Source of the DNA: Xanthostigma xanthostigma | Lineage: Eukaryota; Arthropoda; Insecta; Raphidioptera; Raphidiidae | NCBI GenBank assembly: GCA_963575645.1 | Contig: OY754473.1 | Location: 3,038,001 to 3,102,000, forward strand | Length of the DNA: 64,000 nucleotides | Reading direction: 5' to 3' | Shown: piece after piece, positions 19,978 to 30,588 of the stretch | How positions within the stretch are numbered: position 1 is the stretch's first letter | How the letters are laid out: each line of letters begins with the position of its first letter | Made by a program: the position numbers and the translations under genes | Notes under the pieces: model-generated | Seen by the model: the letters and a program-made list of their open reading frames with translations, nothing else | Told to the model about the DNA's origin: nothing | Databases searched by the model: none

Positions 19978-20874
19978 AGGCCGCTGCACACGAGGCTTGA
20001 AACGCTGCTAGATTCCTTGCTAGATTTGCCTACTAGCGCTGGTTTTCTTGATTGCTGTTATGTGCTCGCTTCACACGAGCCGTTTTTTCAAGCTTGCTTT
20101 GTGGATAGATCTGGTGCGCGCGCAGTGACAGTTCAAATATAAACACAGAACAAAACGTGTCTGTTGTCTGACTGTCTGAGCAGAATGACGCCATGTTGGT
20201 TTGTGGGCGTTTGTTCAAGTCGCCCACGTGACCACGCTTCCTGATTGGTTCTTGCTCGTACCTAGCAGCGAACCTAGCAAGGAAAATAGTCCCTGTTCTA
20301 ATTTTGAAACCTATTTTGTGAGCTAGAAGGCCAGCCCGCAGTGACGTCATTTCCAGCTTCATACCAAGCCTACCGGCCAGCAGTACTCCAAGCATGGTTT
20401 CTAGCAGTGTTTCTAGCCTCGTGTGCACACGAGGCTGGAAACACTGCCTGGACTTTTGCTGGACGGCAGGCTGGGTACGAGGCTGGAAATGACGTCACTG
20501 CGGGCTCGCCTGCTAACTCACACGATAGGTTTTAAAATTAGAACAGGTGCTATTTTCCTTGCTAAGTCCGCTGCTAGGTATGAGCAAGAACCAATCAGGA
20601 AGCAGTATCTGGTCACGTGGGCGACTTGAACAAACGCCCACAAACCAACATGACGTCATTCTGCGCAGAGTCAGACAACGGACACGTTTTGCTCTGTGTT
20701 TATATTTGAACTGTCACTGCGCGCGCACCAGATCTATCCACAAAGCAAGTTTGAAAAGACGTCTCGTGTGAAGCGAGCAAATAAGAGGCAATTAAGAAAA
20801 CCAAAACGCTAAAAACTAGTAGTCAAATCTAGCAAGGAATCTGACGGCAAATCTAGCCTCGTGTGCAGTGGCCT
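19978..20874. mobile_element. PIF/Harbinger-like MITE, inverted dimer
   Basis: Outer termini AGGCCGCTGCACACGAGGCT and AGGCCACTGCACACGAGGCT (as reverse complement) are flanked by TAA at 19975-19977 and 20875-20877, the 3-bp duplication of PIF/Harbinger. The two halves (about 449 bp each) are inverted copies meeting at CCTCGTGTGCACACGAGG (near 20418-20435), which is two inner termini fused. Open stretches of up to 131 codons here are by-products of the inverted halves. Confidence 0.82.
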
Positions 20875-20924
20875 TAATATTAATGCAACGAAAAAGAGTG
20901 ACACAAATGCGTGACGAAATTTGA

Positions 20925-21160
20925 TATGGAAACAGTTTGAAGCCTGGGGAAGGACATAGGCTATTTTTTTTTCAAAATTCAACGCCTATGGAGATTAAGT
21001 GGGGGTTGTATTATTATGTGAAGTTACGTTTTCACGGTCGGACCGCTGAGCCGATTGTAATGAAATTTAATATGGAGATAGTGTGAAGCCTGCGGAAGGA
21101 CATAGGCTACTTTTTTTCAAAATTCAACCCCTATTGCGATCGACCCCATTCGACAATCAT
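20925..21160 (+). repeat. Helitron-interior segment repeated in tandem
   Basis: GAAGCCTGGGGAAGGACATA (20940) recurs as GAAGCCTGCGGAAGGACATA (21087), each followed by GGCTA and TCAAAATTCAACSCCTAT. The wording is typical of lepidopteran Helitrons. Confidence 0.6.
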
Positions 21161-21599
21161 TTGAATGGCGTCGTCGGAAATCGAGTCTTCGGAAGACTGC
21201 ATTCGGCTTTGGTTCGGTTGTGTACAGCCGTTTGAAATAGAATATTTTATTAGCGCCCGGCGTTGAACGCTTCACATTTGCACCCTCTATAATACATTTA
21301 AACATCAAAACAATATCGTAAACAATAAATACCGAGTAAATAATTGATTCGACCACTTTATTTGTTCAATTCGTAATGCCCACTGGAAAAGGTTTTTTTT
21401 TAAATATATGCGGTTCGTTTTAATTCCACGAAGCGGAAACATTGATTTGTTGATTGACGGCGATTTGTTGTGATGCTTTTTTTATACGTCGCGTCTGTTT
21501 GTTCGCTTTGTTCTTCTAAACAACACAAAAGATTTTGATGCGGTTTTCACCACCATTTAGAGAATTTCTTTCGGAAGGTTTACCTATATAATATATATT

Positions 21600-22180
21600 A
21601 ATACGCTAAGGTTAAAGATGTTTGCCTCTCTTTTTAGAAAAAACCTCACAATTTCTCCACATAAATTACATATCATTTTACAGATAATTGCTTGCTCTAC
21701 TGACATCGACAAATAAAAAAATTATTATTGCTTTTGTTTTTGTAAATTAATTAAAATACAGCAACGATGAACAACGTCTGCCATCTGACGGCTTTAATTT
21801 TGAAACAACGTCAACACTTCGATCTGTCATCTGACCTTCATATTGTAATACAACAGACACAATACTGCATACTGCCATCTGACGGCTTTAATTTTGAAAC
21901 AGCGAGCAACGCTGAACAACGTCACAGCAATGCTGCATGATGCCATCTGACGGCTTAGCTCAACGCTTTTGCTACTTGCGCCTCTATATGACAATTTTAG
22001 TAAAATATTTCTTCGATCTGTCATCTGAGCTTCATATTGTAATACAACAAAAAGAAGAACGTTATAAGCAGTGTGCAAAATTAGAAGCGAATTGAATACC
22101 TGCAATCATATTTAAAAAATAATTTTGAAAGTGATAATTATTATAATTATTTAGTGCGAATAATTCGCACAGTCACTCTA
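21600..22180 (+). mobile_element. Helitron-like repeat, hairpin family (copy 3)
   Basis: Near full-length match to 5038-5625, from AATACGCTAAGG to the GTGCGAATAATTCGCAC hairpin. The last bases read CTCTAT in place of CTAGT. Confidence 0.65.
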
Positions 22181-22678
22181 TAGTACTTTCATATTAAATT
22201 TAAAGATAGCAGAGAAATCTTCATGTTTTGTTAAACAAGCTGTGAAAAGACGTCTTTAGGACGCTTACGTGGCTTACGCTGGCTAAACCATACGAGATAC
22301 ATGAAATTAAATTACTACAAAATTGTAGGTATTAAAAAGGCCTACAAAAAACTCCGCGGTTATATTATTATGTCTATCTTCTAAGAATAACCCACAGTAA
22401 CCATTTTTATTATATTAAAAATAATGAGTTATTTGCGAAACTATTTTGACCGACATGGTAATTAATCCTTATCCAATTAAATATGTTAGTTTCCTTAGAT
22501 ATTTAAGCTCAAGATCAAAATGGACCTTTATACCAAATCATTTAAGGACGTAGTCCTATGTTCAGGCTCGTTTTCAACCGTTATTTCAGAATTTTTTTTT
22601 AATAACAAAATAATGTACAATGTTTTCAATTTTGTTACATGTTTTTACTGACATCGTAATTTAAGAAAAAAATTTTTT

Positions 22679-23690
22679 ATTCAACACGCGTGAGTAATAT
22701 GTAATTTCGGGGCCCTGCTAAACGTGGGAGAAATAATATATTACTTCACTATAGTGTAATAATGAATTTTCTGGCGTGGGAGAAATAATGTATTACTTCA
22801 CTAGTGTAATAATGAATTTTCTGGACCAATAGAAACTCAGTAGCAAGCCCAAGCGCTAAATAATGAAAAAAACTGCAAGTAGCTTCTGGACCAATAGGAA
22901 CGTGGTAGGCGGTATTGTATACTTACATGAAAACAGCATCGCAATTCAGCGAAATCATGGCAATCTTGTGTATACACTGACGGTGGTACGTCAATCAATG
23001 AAGTGATTTATTATTTTTCCCTCTTTTATCAGGGCCCCGATTACATATTACTCCTGCTAGTTGAATAAAGTATTATGTGCGACTATTGATCGAAGGAGAA
23101 TATTCCACTCGCGTGTGTTTTACCGCACTCGCTGCGCTCGTGCAGCAAATTTCACGCTCATGGAATCTTCTCCTTCTCTCACTAGTCGCACAATATACTA
23201 TTATTCAACACGCGTGAGTAATATGTAATTTCGGGGCCCTGCTAAACGTGGGAGAAATAATATATTACTTCACTATAGTGTAATAATGAATTTTCTGGCG
23301 TGGGAGAAATCATATATTACTTCACTAGTGTAATAATGAATTTTCTGGACCAATAGAAACTCAGTAGCAAGCCCAAGCGCTAAATAATGAAAAAAACTGC
23401 AAGTAGCTTCTGGACCAATAGGAGCGTGGTAGGCGGTATTTATACTTATATGAAAACAGCATCGCAATTCAGCGAAATCATGGCAATCTTGTGTATACAC
23501 TGACGGTGGTACGTCAATCAATGAAGTGATTTATTATTTTTCCCTCCTTTATCAGGGCCCCGATTACATATTACTCCTGCTAGTTGAATAAAGTATTATG
23601 TGCGACTATTGATCGAAGGAGAATATTCCACTCGCGTGTGTTTTACGCTCATGGAATCTTCTCCTTCTCTCACTAGTCGCACAATATACT
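22679..23690. repeat. Two tandem copies of a foldback element inside T1
   Basis: Units 22679-23202 and 23203-23690 begin ATTCAACACGCGTGAGTAAT. Each contains two side-by-side inverted repeats: AATTTCGGGGCCCTG mirrored by CAGGGCCCCGATTACA, and GTGCGACTATTGATCGAAGG mirrored by CCTTCTCTCACTAGTCGCAC. The units differ by only a few bases and a short deletion in the second. Confidence 0.78.
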
Positions 23691-24424
23691 ATTTTTTGCT
23701 TAATTTTACGTCATTTTATAAGTAATTGTTTTTTTAATTTAAAGTAGACAACTTTAAATGGAGGTAGGTGGGTTAGCGCGAGTGATAACGTCACTTGGAG
23801 TCAGCTGAATTATAAAAATAAAATTGATTATTGTTTCGTAGACTTGTGGCTCTATCCCGTACTAGAAATAAACATTTTTATTAATAAATAACAAAATGGC
23901 GGGCTTTAAAAAAAACGAGAAAATCGTGATTTTGTCGTTGAAAATCGGTTAAAAAATAGAAATAATTTTTATAATTAAGTAATTCTAGTACCGGACGGAG
24001 CTATTGTTGAGTAGAATACCCTGTGTGCAAAAATGAAAGCAATCGGTTGTATACTATTGTTTCAATCACCCGCGCCGCTTACAAAAACGTAGTTTTGAGA
24101 AAAACGCGTTTAAAGTTTTGATTTCAGATTTCCTACAAAAAAATAAAAATGAATATTTCACTAATCAGCTATGCCTGGTGTATAGTTAACCTTCCGTTTC
24201 TTCAAAGGCAACGTTTTCTGCTAATTTTTTTGCTCTACTCTGCAGCGAGAGTATAAGGGTAACGTGATAACAATTGAGAGGTATAAGAGCAGGTAAGAGT
24301 CTTACCGTAAGACCGTTGCAGCTCTCGACTATATGCTATAGCTTTGTAAATATTTAATATTTCGGTCTAAAATTTTTACAGTATTTTCTCAATATATTAT
24401 ACTTACTAAAAATGTAAAAAAAAA

Positions 24425-25284
24425 TGGTTGTCTGTAAAGTTGGTTTACAGACGATAGTTTTACGTGATAACGTATTCCGCTCGAATATCATATTTAATAA
24501 TACAAAACCTAAATTTTAGTAGCTGTCAAACTATATTTTTACCGACTAATAATTTGATCAACCAAAGCAAAATACATATTTTTAAGCAATTATAAAAGAC
24601 ATTTAAAAGAATGTATATTATATATTTGTTAACAAACCGTATGATTTATCTGCTGTTATGAAATGCAGATATCTCCCAAGATTTGTTTTTGATACAAAAT
24701 GTAGCTGCGTTTGTGTGCAAACTATCAATTGATCAATACATTTCCATTCGTTGTGAATAATATAATATTTTATCCATAATGACGGCGATCAGTTATTTTT
24801 AACAAAATAAAATGACATTTATTAATTATTATTAGCGCCATATTGCCATTATCGTGCGTTCAGTTATACTTTGGCTTGGATGAATCGGTAATAATTATAT
24901 GACACAAAAAATATCCGTGCAAAAACAAACAAATAACGATGTATTATCTGAAAAATTGCTTTAAAAATTCGATAATTTATGACATTTTTATTAGATATCT
25001 TGATTTTAAGTCTTAATTTCCACGGTTTATAAAACAAAGGCCATCTGTCAGATGTAGCTTTCGCTGGAACAGCCGAAAAAAATGTTGAACGCACACTACT
25101 CTCTGACGTCGCGCGAGAAGAGTGAGAAATGCGTACAAGCCGACGCCGATCGTGCTTCTCTATCGCTTATACTGCGCTCTTGCTTGCACGCACAGGGTCA
25201 GGCGGAACGCGACACTTTTGGAACGTTACACTTTTTCGTGCGTGCAGCTGGTGTTTCATCAATTTATAAGACGTTATCACGTCA
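24425..25284 (+). mobile_element. MITE family M2 (copy 1), nested in T1
   Basis: Begins TGGTTGTCTGTAAAG with ACGTGATAACGTATTCCGCT close inside, and ends AAGACGTTATCACGTCAA. Shorter or reversed copies lie at 41797-42420 and 61152-62138. Open stretches near 25100-25350 are not conserved as protein between copies. Confidence 0.7.
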
Positions 25285-25823
25285 AAATAAATTCGATTTT
25301 CCGAAACCCGAACAGCAGACTACGGATCCTTAAACAAGCTCTAAAAAGACTCTTTTAGGGCGCTTACATGGCTTATATAAGTAGTTGTTTTCATCTCGAT
25401 TGATGTTAGAGTAAATTAGCTGTGCCCGGACGAAGCTTGCGTACTGCAGATAGTTATTGATGGATATTGTAAAAGCATCTATGATGACTTTCAAATGTCA
25501 ATATTTTTACATTAATAATATAGGTACACTTGAGATTGTTCTTAAAAGCGAACCTTTTAAAATAAATAATTTAAAACTTGTTTGTTTAGAGAGAACAAAA
25601 ATACAAAGACTCAGAATCGTGTAGGTACATCAACTGCCAAAGTCGGCATAACAGATATGCAAAGAAAGTCGAAATCTATACTAATATGTAAAGCAGAAGA
25701 GTTTGTTTGTTTGTTTGGTTGAACGCGCTAATCTCAGAAACTACTGGTTCGAATTGAATTTTTTTTTTGTTGGATAGCCCATTTATCGAGGATATCAGAA
25801 ATTTTATTTTATTTATTATACTA

Positions 25824-26734
25824 AAGGGTCTTTCAACAAGGACGGGTCGATGTTGAAATTGAATAAAACAAGCTGTGTGTGAGATATTAACGAAATTATT
25901 TTTTTGTTTGAAAGGCCCACTTATGCCATTATGTATGGAATATGACATCGTTCAAATGTCCGCCGCGGCTTCGAACGGTGGCACGGATCCGAGAGGTCCA
26001 ATTTTCAATGACTCTACTGCATAGATCCGGCTGAATCTGACGAAAATCCGCACCAAACAGTAACTTTCTGTGGATGCATTGCCACCTGGTGAACCTCATG
26101 TGGGTTGTGGTCGTCCCATATACGGCAATTTTGCTTATTAACAAAACCATTCATCCAAAAATGCGCCTCGTCGCTAAAGATTATTTTTCGGCCAAAATCG
26201 GGGTCCTCTTCCAAACGTTCCGAAGCCCAGTCAGCGAACAAACGGCGTTGTCTGTGATCATTAACTTTGAGGTCCTGGGTCAGTTGGATGTTGTACGGGT
26301 GCAGGCCCAAGTCCCGACGCAAAATTCTCCAAGTTGAAGTCTGCGAAAGGCGAGAAATCGACTGCCTCGGAGTCTCCTGCACACTCTGACGGACAGCGGC
26401 GATGTTCTCGGCCGATCTGGCGATCCTTTGCCGTAAGGGTGTTGGTTGGTTGTTTACTGAACCGGTCGTCTCGAATTTAGCCACCAAACGTTGGAGAGTC
26501 GACTTTGAAGGGCCACCGCGTCTGCCGTAAAATTGACGCAATGCGCGCAACGTTTGCACTAACGAATTTTCATAATAAAGTTTTATCATTTGGACATGCT
26601 GCTCAGTCGTGTAACTTGCGATGGTGATTTGGCATCAATGACTGAAAAAGAAAAAACAGATTTGACAGATGCCGCCAAAACAGCATGGCCGCCACAAACT
26701 GTCAACATCGACCCGTCCTTGTTGAAAGACCCTT
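25824..26734 (-). mobile_element. Mariner/Tc1-family transposon, internally deleted
   Basis: Terminal inverted repeats of about 33 bp (AAGGGTCTTTCAACAAGGAC at the left, exact mirror at the right) lie between TA dinucleotides at 25822-25823 and 26735-26736, the usual mariner/Tc1 target. It encodes a truncated transposase on the minus strand. Confidence 0.88.
26014..26589 (-). pseudogene. Truncated Tc1/mariner-type transposase
   Basis: The 191-codon frame begins with a helix-turn-helix DNA-binding region (GGPSKSTLQRLVAKFETTG, about residues 25-43). It reaches the first catalytic aspartate in FSDEAHFWMNG (about 138-148) and HPQKVTVWCGF (about 172-182), then ends. The C-terminal end of the protein (PDLCSRVIENW) reappears just downstream in another frame at about 25940-26040. 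Thus the middle, with the second and third catalytic acidic residues, has been deleted and the frame shifted; the product cannot be an active transposase. The frame stays open upstream of this ATG (EQHVQ), so the original start was probably earlier. Similar transposases are common in insects, often labelled Tc3-like. Confidence 0.85.
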
Positions 26735-26800
26735 TATATCAAACGCTTACATTTGGAGGTTGGAATGGTCTCGTCGCCCAATTGGCTGGAATTTTTATTT

Positions 26801-27215
26801 CACGACTGGACAACTTTAAATTCTCAAAGCCGAGTTCGGGTACTTGTCGTCAATCCTACACCCTATACACCTGAGTATTATCCCTATGTAAATGCGTAAT
26901 TATAATACAGGCAGTAAGCAAGAAAAAGCTCCCAATGTAATATCCGCTGTTGTTTCTTAAGACGCAAAGACTTTTCCATTTTCTTTGCCACAACTCATTT
27001 AAAATCTCATCTAACTTTTATATAAAACGATATACAATTTTTCACTTGCCTAAAATTGATCAAGTTGCCATTACGAAAAAAGTTAAGTCCTGGACAAACC
27101 ATACGACTGGTAAAAGTAACATTTTTATGATATTATTTCACTACATCGTTCTTTTCATCTCATTTTCAAACCATATAGGTACAGTCTGAATTGAACCGGA
27201 AACAATTGGACTAAC
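26801..27215. other. Stretch without recognised feature
   Basis: AT-rich; a 79-codon open stretch has no recognisable domain. Confidence 0.4.
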
Positions 27216-27219
27216 AACT

Positions 27220-27600
27220 ATTGCTGTGGTTCGTGTATGGTGTTGGTTTCGTTTCGTTCGTCGAAGGCATGGAGAATTTATCTGTCGGTTGAACGAGTTC
27301 TTTGGGTTATGTTAATAATAGATGAAGTAGCTGTCCGAACTGAATCAAATAAAAATGGATTACTGACACATTGCTGTGGTTCGTGTATGTTGTCGGTTTC
27401 GTTTCTCTCGTTGAAGGCAGAGATAATAGATCTATTTGCTGAATGAATTCTTTGTGTTTTGTTAATGGTAGCTGAGGTAGTTGAATCGTCAACCTGTCCG
27501 AATTGGATCAAATAAAAATGGATTACTGACACATTGCTGTGGTTCGTTTATGGTGTCGGTTTCGTTTCTTTCGTTGAAGGCATAGATAATAGATCTATGG
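27220..27600 (+). repeat. Tandem repeat, about 150-bp unit, 2.5 copies
   Basis: ATTGCTGTGGTTCGTGTATG occurs near 27220 and 27370 and, with one change, near 27533. Each is followed by TCGGTTTCGTTTC or close to it and GAAGGCA. AAATAAAAATGGATTACTGA precedes the second and third. The last unit carries a 16-base extra piece. Confidence 0.8.
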
Positions 27601-27761
27601 GGACCGAGCTTCGTGATTTTCACGCCAACAAAAATGTTCATTTTATGGGACCATTTATTCAAAATATAATTATATAGATATTATGAGCAGGCTTTGGATA
27701 AAAAAATTGCATTTATATGACAGTTGCTTTTCAGTTATCGAAAATATAAGTAAATTACAAA

Positions 27762-28421
27762 TAGACGGAGAGCTGGCTACGGAGAAAATGGGTGACTCGG
27801 TGCAGAGCTGAAAATTTTCAGAATAATAGGAGATAGTACAAGTAAGTAGGGAAAAAATTGCCAGAAGGCTAGGCGGAAGATAAAGAGCCGCCAGAAGGCG
27901 CTAATGTTGCGAAAATGGCAATTTCTATACTTATTCTGTAATTCAAAACTAGATTATATATTATATATATTATACATTATACATATTATACATTATATAG
28001 TTATAAGGGCATACTGAAAATTCAAACATGATATAATAATTACATTCGACAAATATTCAAAATTATTTTATTAATGAAAATATATGACGATTAATTTTAT
28101 TTCTATCAAAATGTCATTAATAATTTTGAATATTTGTCGAATGTTATTATTATATCATGTTTGAATTTTCAGTGTGCCCTTATAACTATATAATGTATAA
28201 TATATATAATATATAATCTAGTTTTGAGTTACAGAATAAGTATAGAAATTGCCAGAACTGCACTGATTTTTCGCAACATTAGCGCCTTCTGGCGGCTCTT
28301 TATCTTCCGCCTAGCCTTCTGGCAATTTTTTCCCTACTTACTTGTACTATCGCCTATTATTCTGCTAATTTTTAGCTCTGCACCCAGTCACCCATTTTCT
28401 CCGTAGCCAGCTCTCCGTCTA
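27762..28421. mobile_element. 660-bp near-perfect palindrome with 15-bp target duplication
   Basis: Arms of roughly 320 bp begin TAGACGGAGAGCTGGCTACG and mirror each other with few changes, including GCGCTAATGTTGCG and CAATTTCTATACTTATTCTG. They meet in an AT-rich centre near 28090. TAAGTAAATTACAAA at 27747-27761 is repeated exactly at 28422-28436. One arm has a 13-base piece (near 28250) that the other lacks. No coding capacity. The long duplication excludes most known cut-and-paste families. Confidence 0.85.
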
Positions 28422-28439
28422 TAAGTAAATTACAAAGTA

Positions 28440-28480
28440 AAGATGGAATGGTCCTGTCGCCCAATTGGCTGGATTTTTTT
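28440..28480 (+). repeat. R1 / Helitron fragment
   Basis: TGGAATGGTCCTGTCGCCCA followed by ATTGGCTGG, a terminal piece of the R1 repeat. Confidence 0.6.
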
Positions 28481-28889
28481 TTCTATACGAAATAAGTGTT
28501 CGTTGTTAATAAAAAAATAATCTTAAAAATTTATGATGATAATATAAGGTTCGTGGTCCCTTGACACTTGGGGGCCCACGGCTTAAGCCCTATTAGTCCC
28601 TATGTAGATCCACCCCTGTTTTTGAATAGAGTTTGGCATCGATTTTATGTCGTATCTATATCTTATAAACGTGACAACGTGTGATTCAGAATACGTCATA
28701 GAGGGCGAAGCTCTCGGAGTCTTGGATGAATCACACGGCCCTTGTTTACTTCATCTGCCAACTTTCCAGACAACGGACCGATTACACATATATATAACAA
28801 TATATATTTGATGTTGTCTGAAATTTACAGTTGCTTCACACTTAGTACGCTAAAGAAAATACGCGGCTTGTCTTTTTTTAAGACTAGAC

Positions 28890-29202
28890 CAGGGGTCGGA
28901 AACCTGCGGCTCTTTTGATGTAAAGTTGCGGCTCTTCAGTTCCATACGCAAAAAATAATTATTTTATTATATAAACCCTTGAAAATCGTCCAATCGATCC
29001 ATGATTGAGCACCATGTCTATCTCTCAGCGATTTCCACTCGCGTCTCACCCGCACCTCGCTCGTCGCGACGTGTCGTCCTCGTATATATATAAGCAAATA
29101 CTATAATACTGAAACGAAAATGTTTAGTGGCTCTTTAAAAACTGGGAAATTTTGTAAATTGTAACTTTTGGCACTTCGGTCTCAAACGGTGGCCGACCCC
29201 TG
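28890..29202. mobile_element. hAT MITE, CAGGGGTCGG termini
   Basis: Termini CAGGGGTCGGAAACC and (reverse) CAGGGGTCGGCCACC. Flanks GACTAGAC (28882-28889) and GGCTAGAC (29203-29210) match in 7 of 8 bases, the hAT duplication length. The interior has TGCGGCTCTT and GTGGCTCTTT. The ends resemble those of widespread hAT families found across distant animals. Confidence 0.85.
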
Positions 29203-29210
29203 GGCTAGAC

Positions 29211-30180
29211 TTTCCAATGTCTTATCGAAGTGAAACATGTAATGGCGCATTCGGTTGGGAGTAAAAACGTGCAATTGGCGCGACACTTTTATGGGAGGAC
29301 GTTACGTTTGTCAATTGACTCTCATTTCTATCTTCAAAGATTGGATGAACCGAATAAATTCTATTAATAAATCCATCGCTTTACTGTCTGTTCTGTGTGG
29401 TTCATTTGTGGTTGTACCAACGTCTGCGTGCCCACAAAACTGTTTTTGGAAAGTTGAGTTCAACCACATTAGGACCACTTTTTTGTGATCGGAAAGTAGT
29501 CCGTGTGAGTTAAGCCTTAATGTTTCAAACCAAAAACGTATTTCTTTACGTGCAGGTTGAACGCACCCAATCGTCTACGACTTGTTTTTAACCTTTCTCT
29601 GATATTTGCGGATATTTTTTTTTTCTTCCTTCTAGTTTTAGCAAACAAATTTAACAGCTTTTTATCGTAAGCGGTCCTCCGACAGTTAGCTTTTTATTAT
29701 GTTTACGATCTTATGTGACGCAGAGGGAGTTTTCAATGCAGGAACAGGCTATCAAGGATAAGAGAATAAGGAGGGAGATTGTGCATACTGAGTGTATGTA
29801 AATACAATTATGTTGTGATTTTGAAAAGATGCGCTCTTTGGGTCACCCGCAACGTTCTTATCGTACGTACAACTTACAAGTAACGGCTAGAAAGTCAATG
29901 CGATGTACCCATACCTACCAATGTTATATATAAAATCTAATAAAAACTCTCTTAATGCTCAATTAGATACGGAAAATTTAAGTAATATTTATGATATTAT
30001 TTTGAAATCATATTTTGTTTTACCAAATAATTTTTTCTTTATGGGTACTTTGTTATCCATGACTACGGTTTATAAATTTTGTTTGTTATTAATTTTTCAT
30101 TATTTTTGAATCTTTTAAACTTTCAATCTTGCGTACAATCGATTAGTTAATAAATAACTTAATACTAATTAATTTTTATA
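29211..30180. other. Stretch without recognised feature
   Basis: About 970 bp of unique-looking sequence. Short open stretches (up to 77 codons) have no recognisable domain. Confidence 0.4.
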
Positions 30181-30182
30181 TT

Positions 30183-30320
30183 TTTTAGATATTTCTGAAG
30201 AAGATCCAAACCCGGATCGAAACGTCATCCTGTGTTATATTGATTTGTAGGTATTTTTATTATTTTTTGTCAATATATATTATGGTCTGAGAAAAATTGG
30301 TCGACAATTTTATTCATTTG
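30183..30320 (+). repeat. Repeat end with CTGAAGAA-hairpin-GAAACGT motif (copy 2)
   Basis: CTGAAGAAGATCCAAACCC followed by GGATCGAAACGTC. The stem GATCC/GGATC is perfect. It continues with GAGAAAAATTGGTCGAC as in copies 1 and 3. Confidence 0.55.
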
Positions 30321-30588
30321 AAGAATTATAAAGTTGAAGAGTTTGTTTATAATATATTTTACATATAATATGGTATGGTAGTCCGGTGTCTGTATATATA
30401 GTAACGGATTACAAAATCCACATACTGTGAGAGTTGTTTTTTTAATGAATTATACAGACGTTGGTTCAATTAATTCAAATAAATAAAATCGTAACTTAGT
30501 CTGTAATTGAACAGTTTTAAAGATTCCTAGAGCGAATTTTCAGTTTTCATCACTTTTTTCTGTTTATATTTATTGTACCTATCTTCTA

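Larger units (their letters stand above)
22546..25329 (+). mobile_element. TTAA-flanked DNA transposon (family T1) carrying two later insertions
   Basis: Termini GGACGTAGTCCTATG (left) and CAGACTACGGATCC (right) lie between TTAA at 22542-22545 and 25330-25333. Its own sequence is the reverse of the complete copy at 51142-52022. It is interrupted by the foldback pair at 22679-23690 and by the MITE at 24425-25284. After each insertion the T1 sequence resumes where it left off. TTAA is the piggyBac target; the GG termini are unlike usual piggyBac ends. Confidence 0.75.
25675..26800 (+). mobile_element. Helitron 5' end joined to R1 sequence, split by mariner
   Basis: TCTATACTAATATGTAAAGC at 25675 is a Helitron start. 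After GCCCATTTATCGAGG it joins R1 sequence in reverse (ATATCAGAAATTTTATTTTA), which resumes beyond the mariner as GGTTGGAATGGTCTCGTCGC. A composite of two Helitron-related pieces. Confidence 0.6.

Noticed and set aside
20033-20428. 131-codon minus-strand open stretch
   Set aside because: It is inside the inverted Harbinger dimer and has no transposase or other motif.
22679-23690. CRISPR-like array from repeated blocks
   Set aside because: There are only two long units with internal hairpins, no regular short repeats with unique spacers, and the DNA is animal.
26590-26874. 94-codon plus-strand open stretch
   Set aside because: It runs through the mariner terminal repeat into R1 sequence and has no domain.
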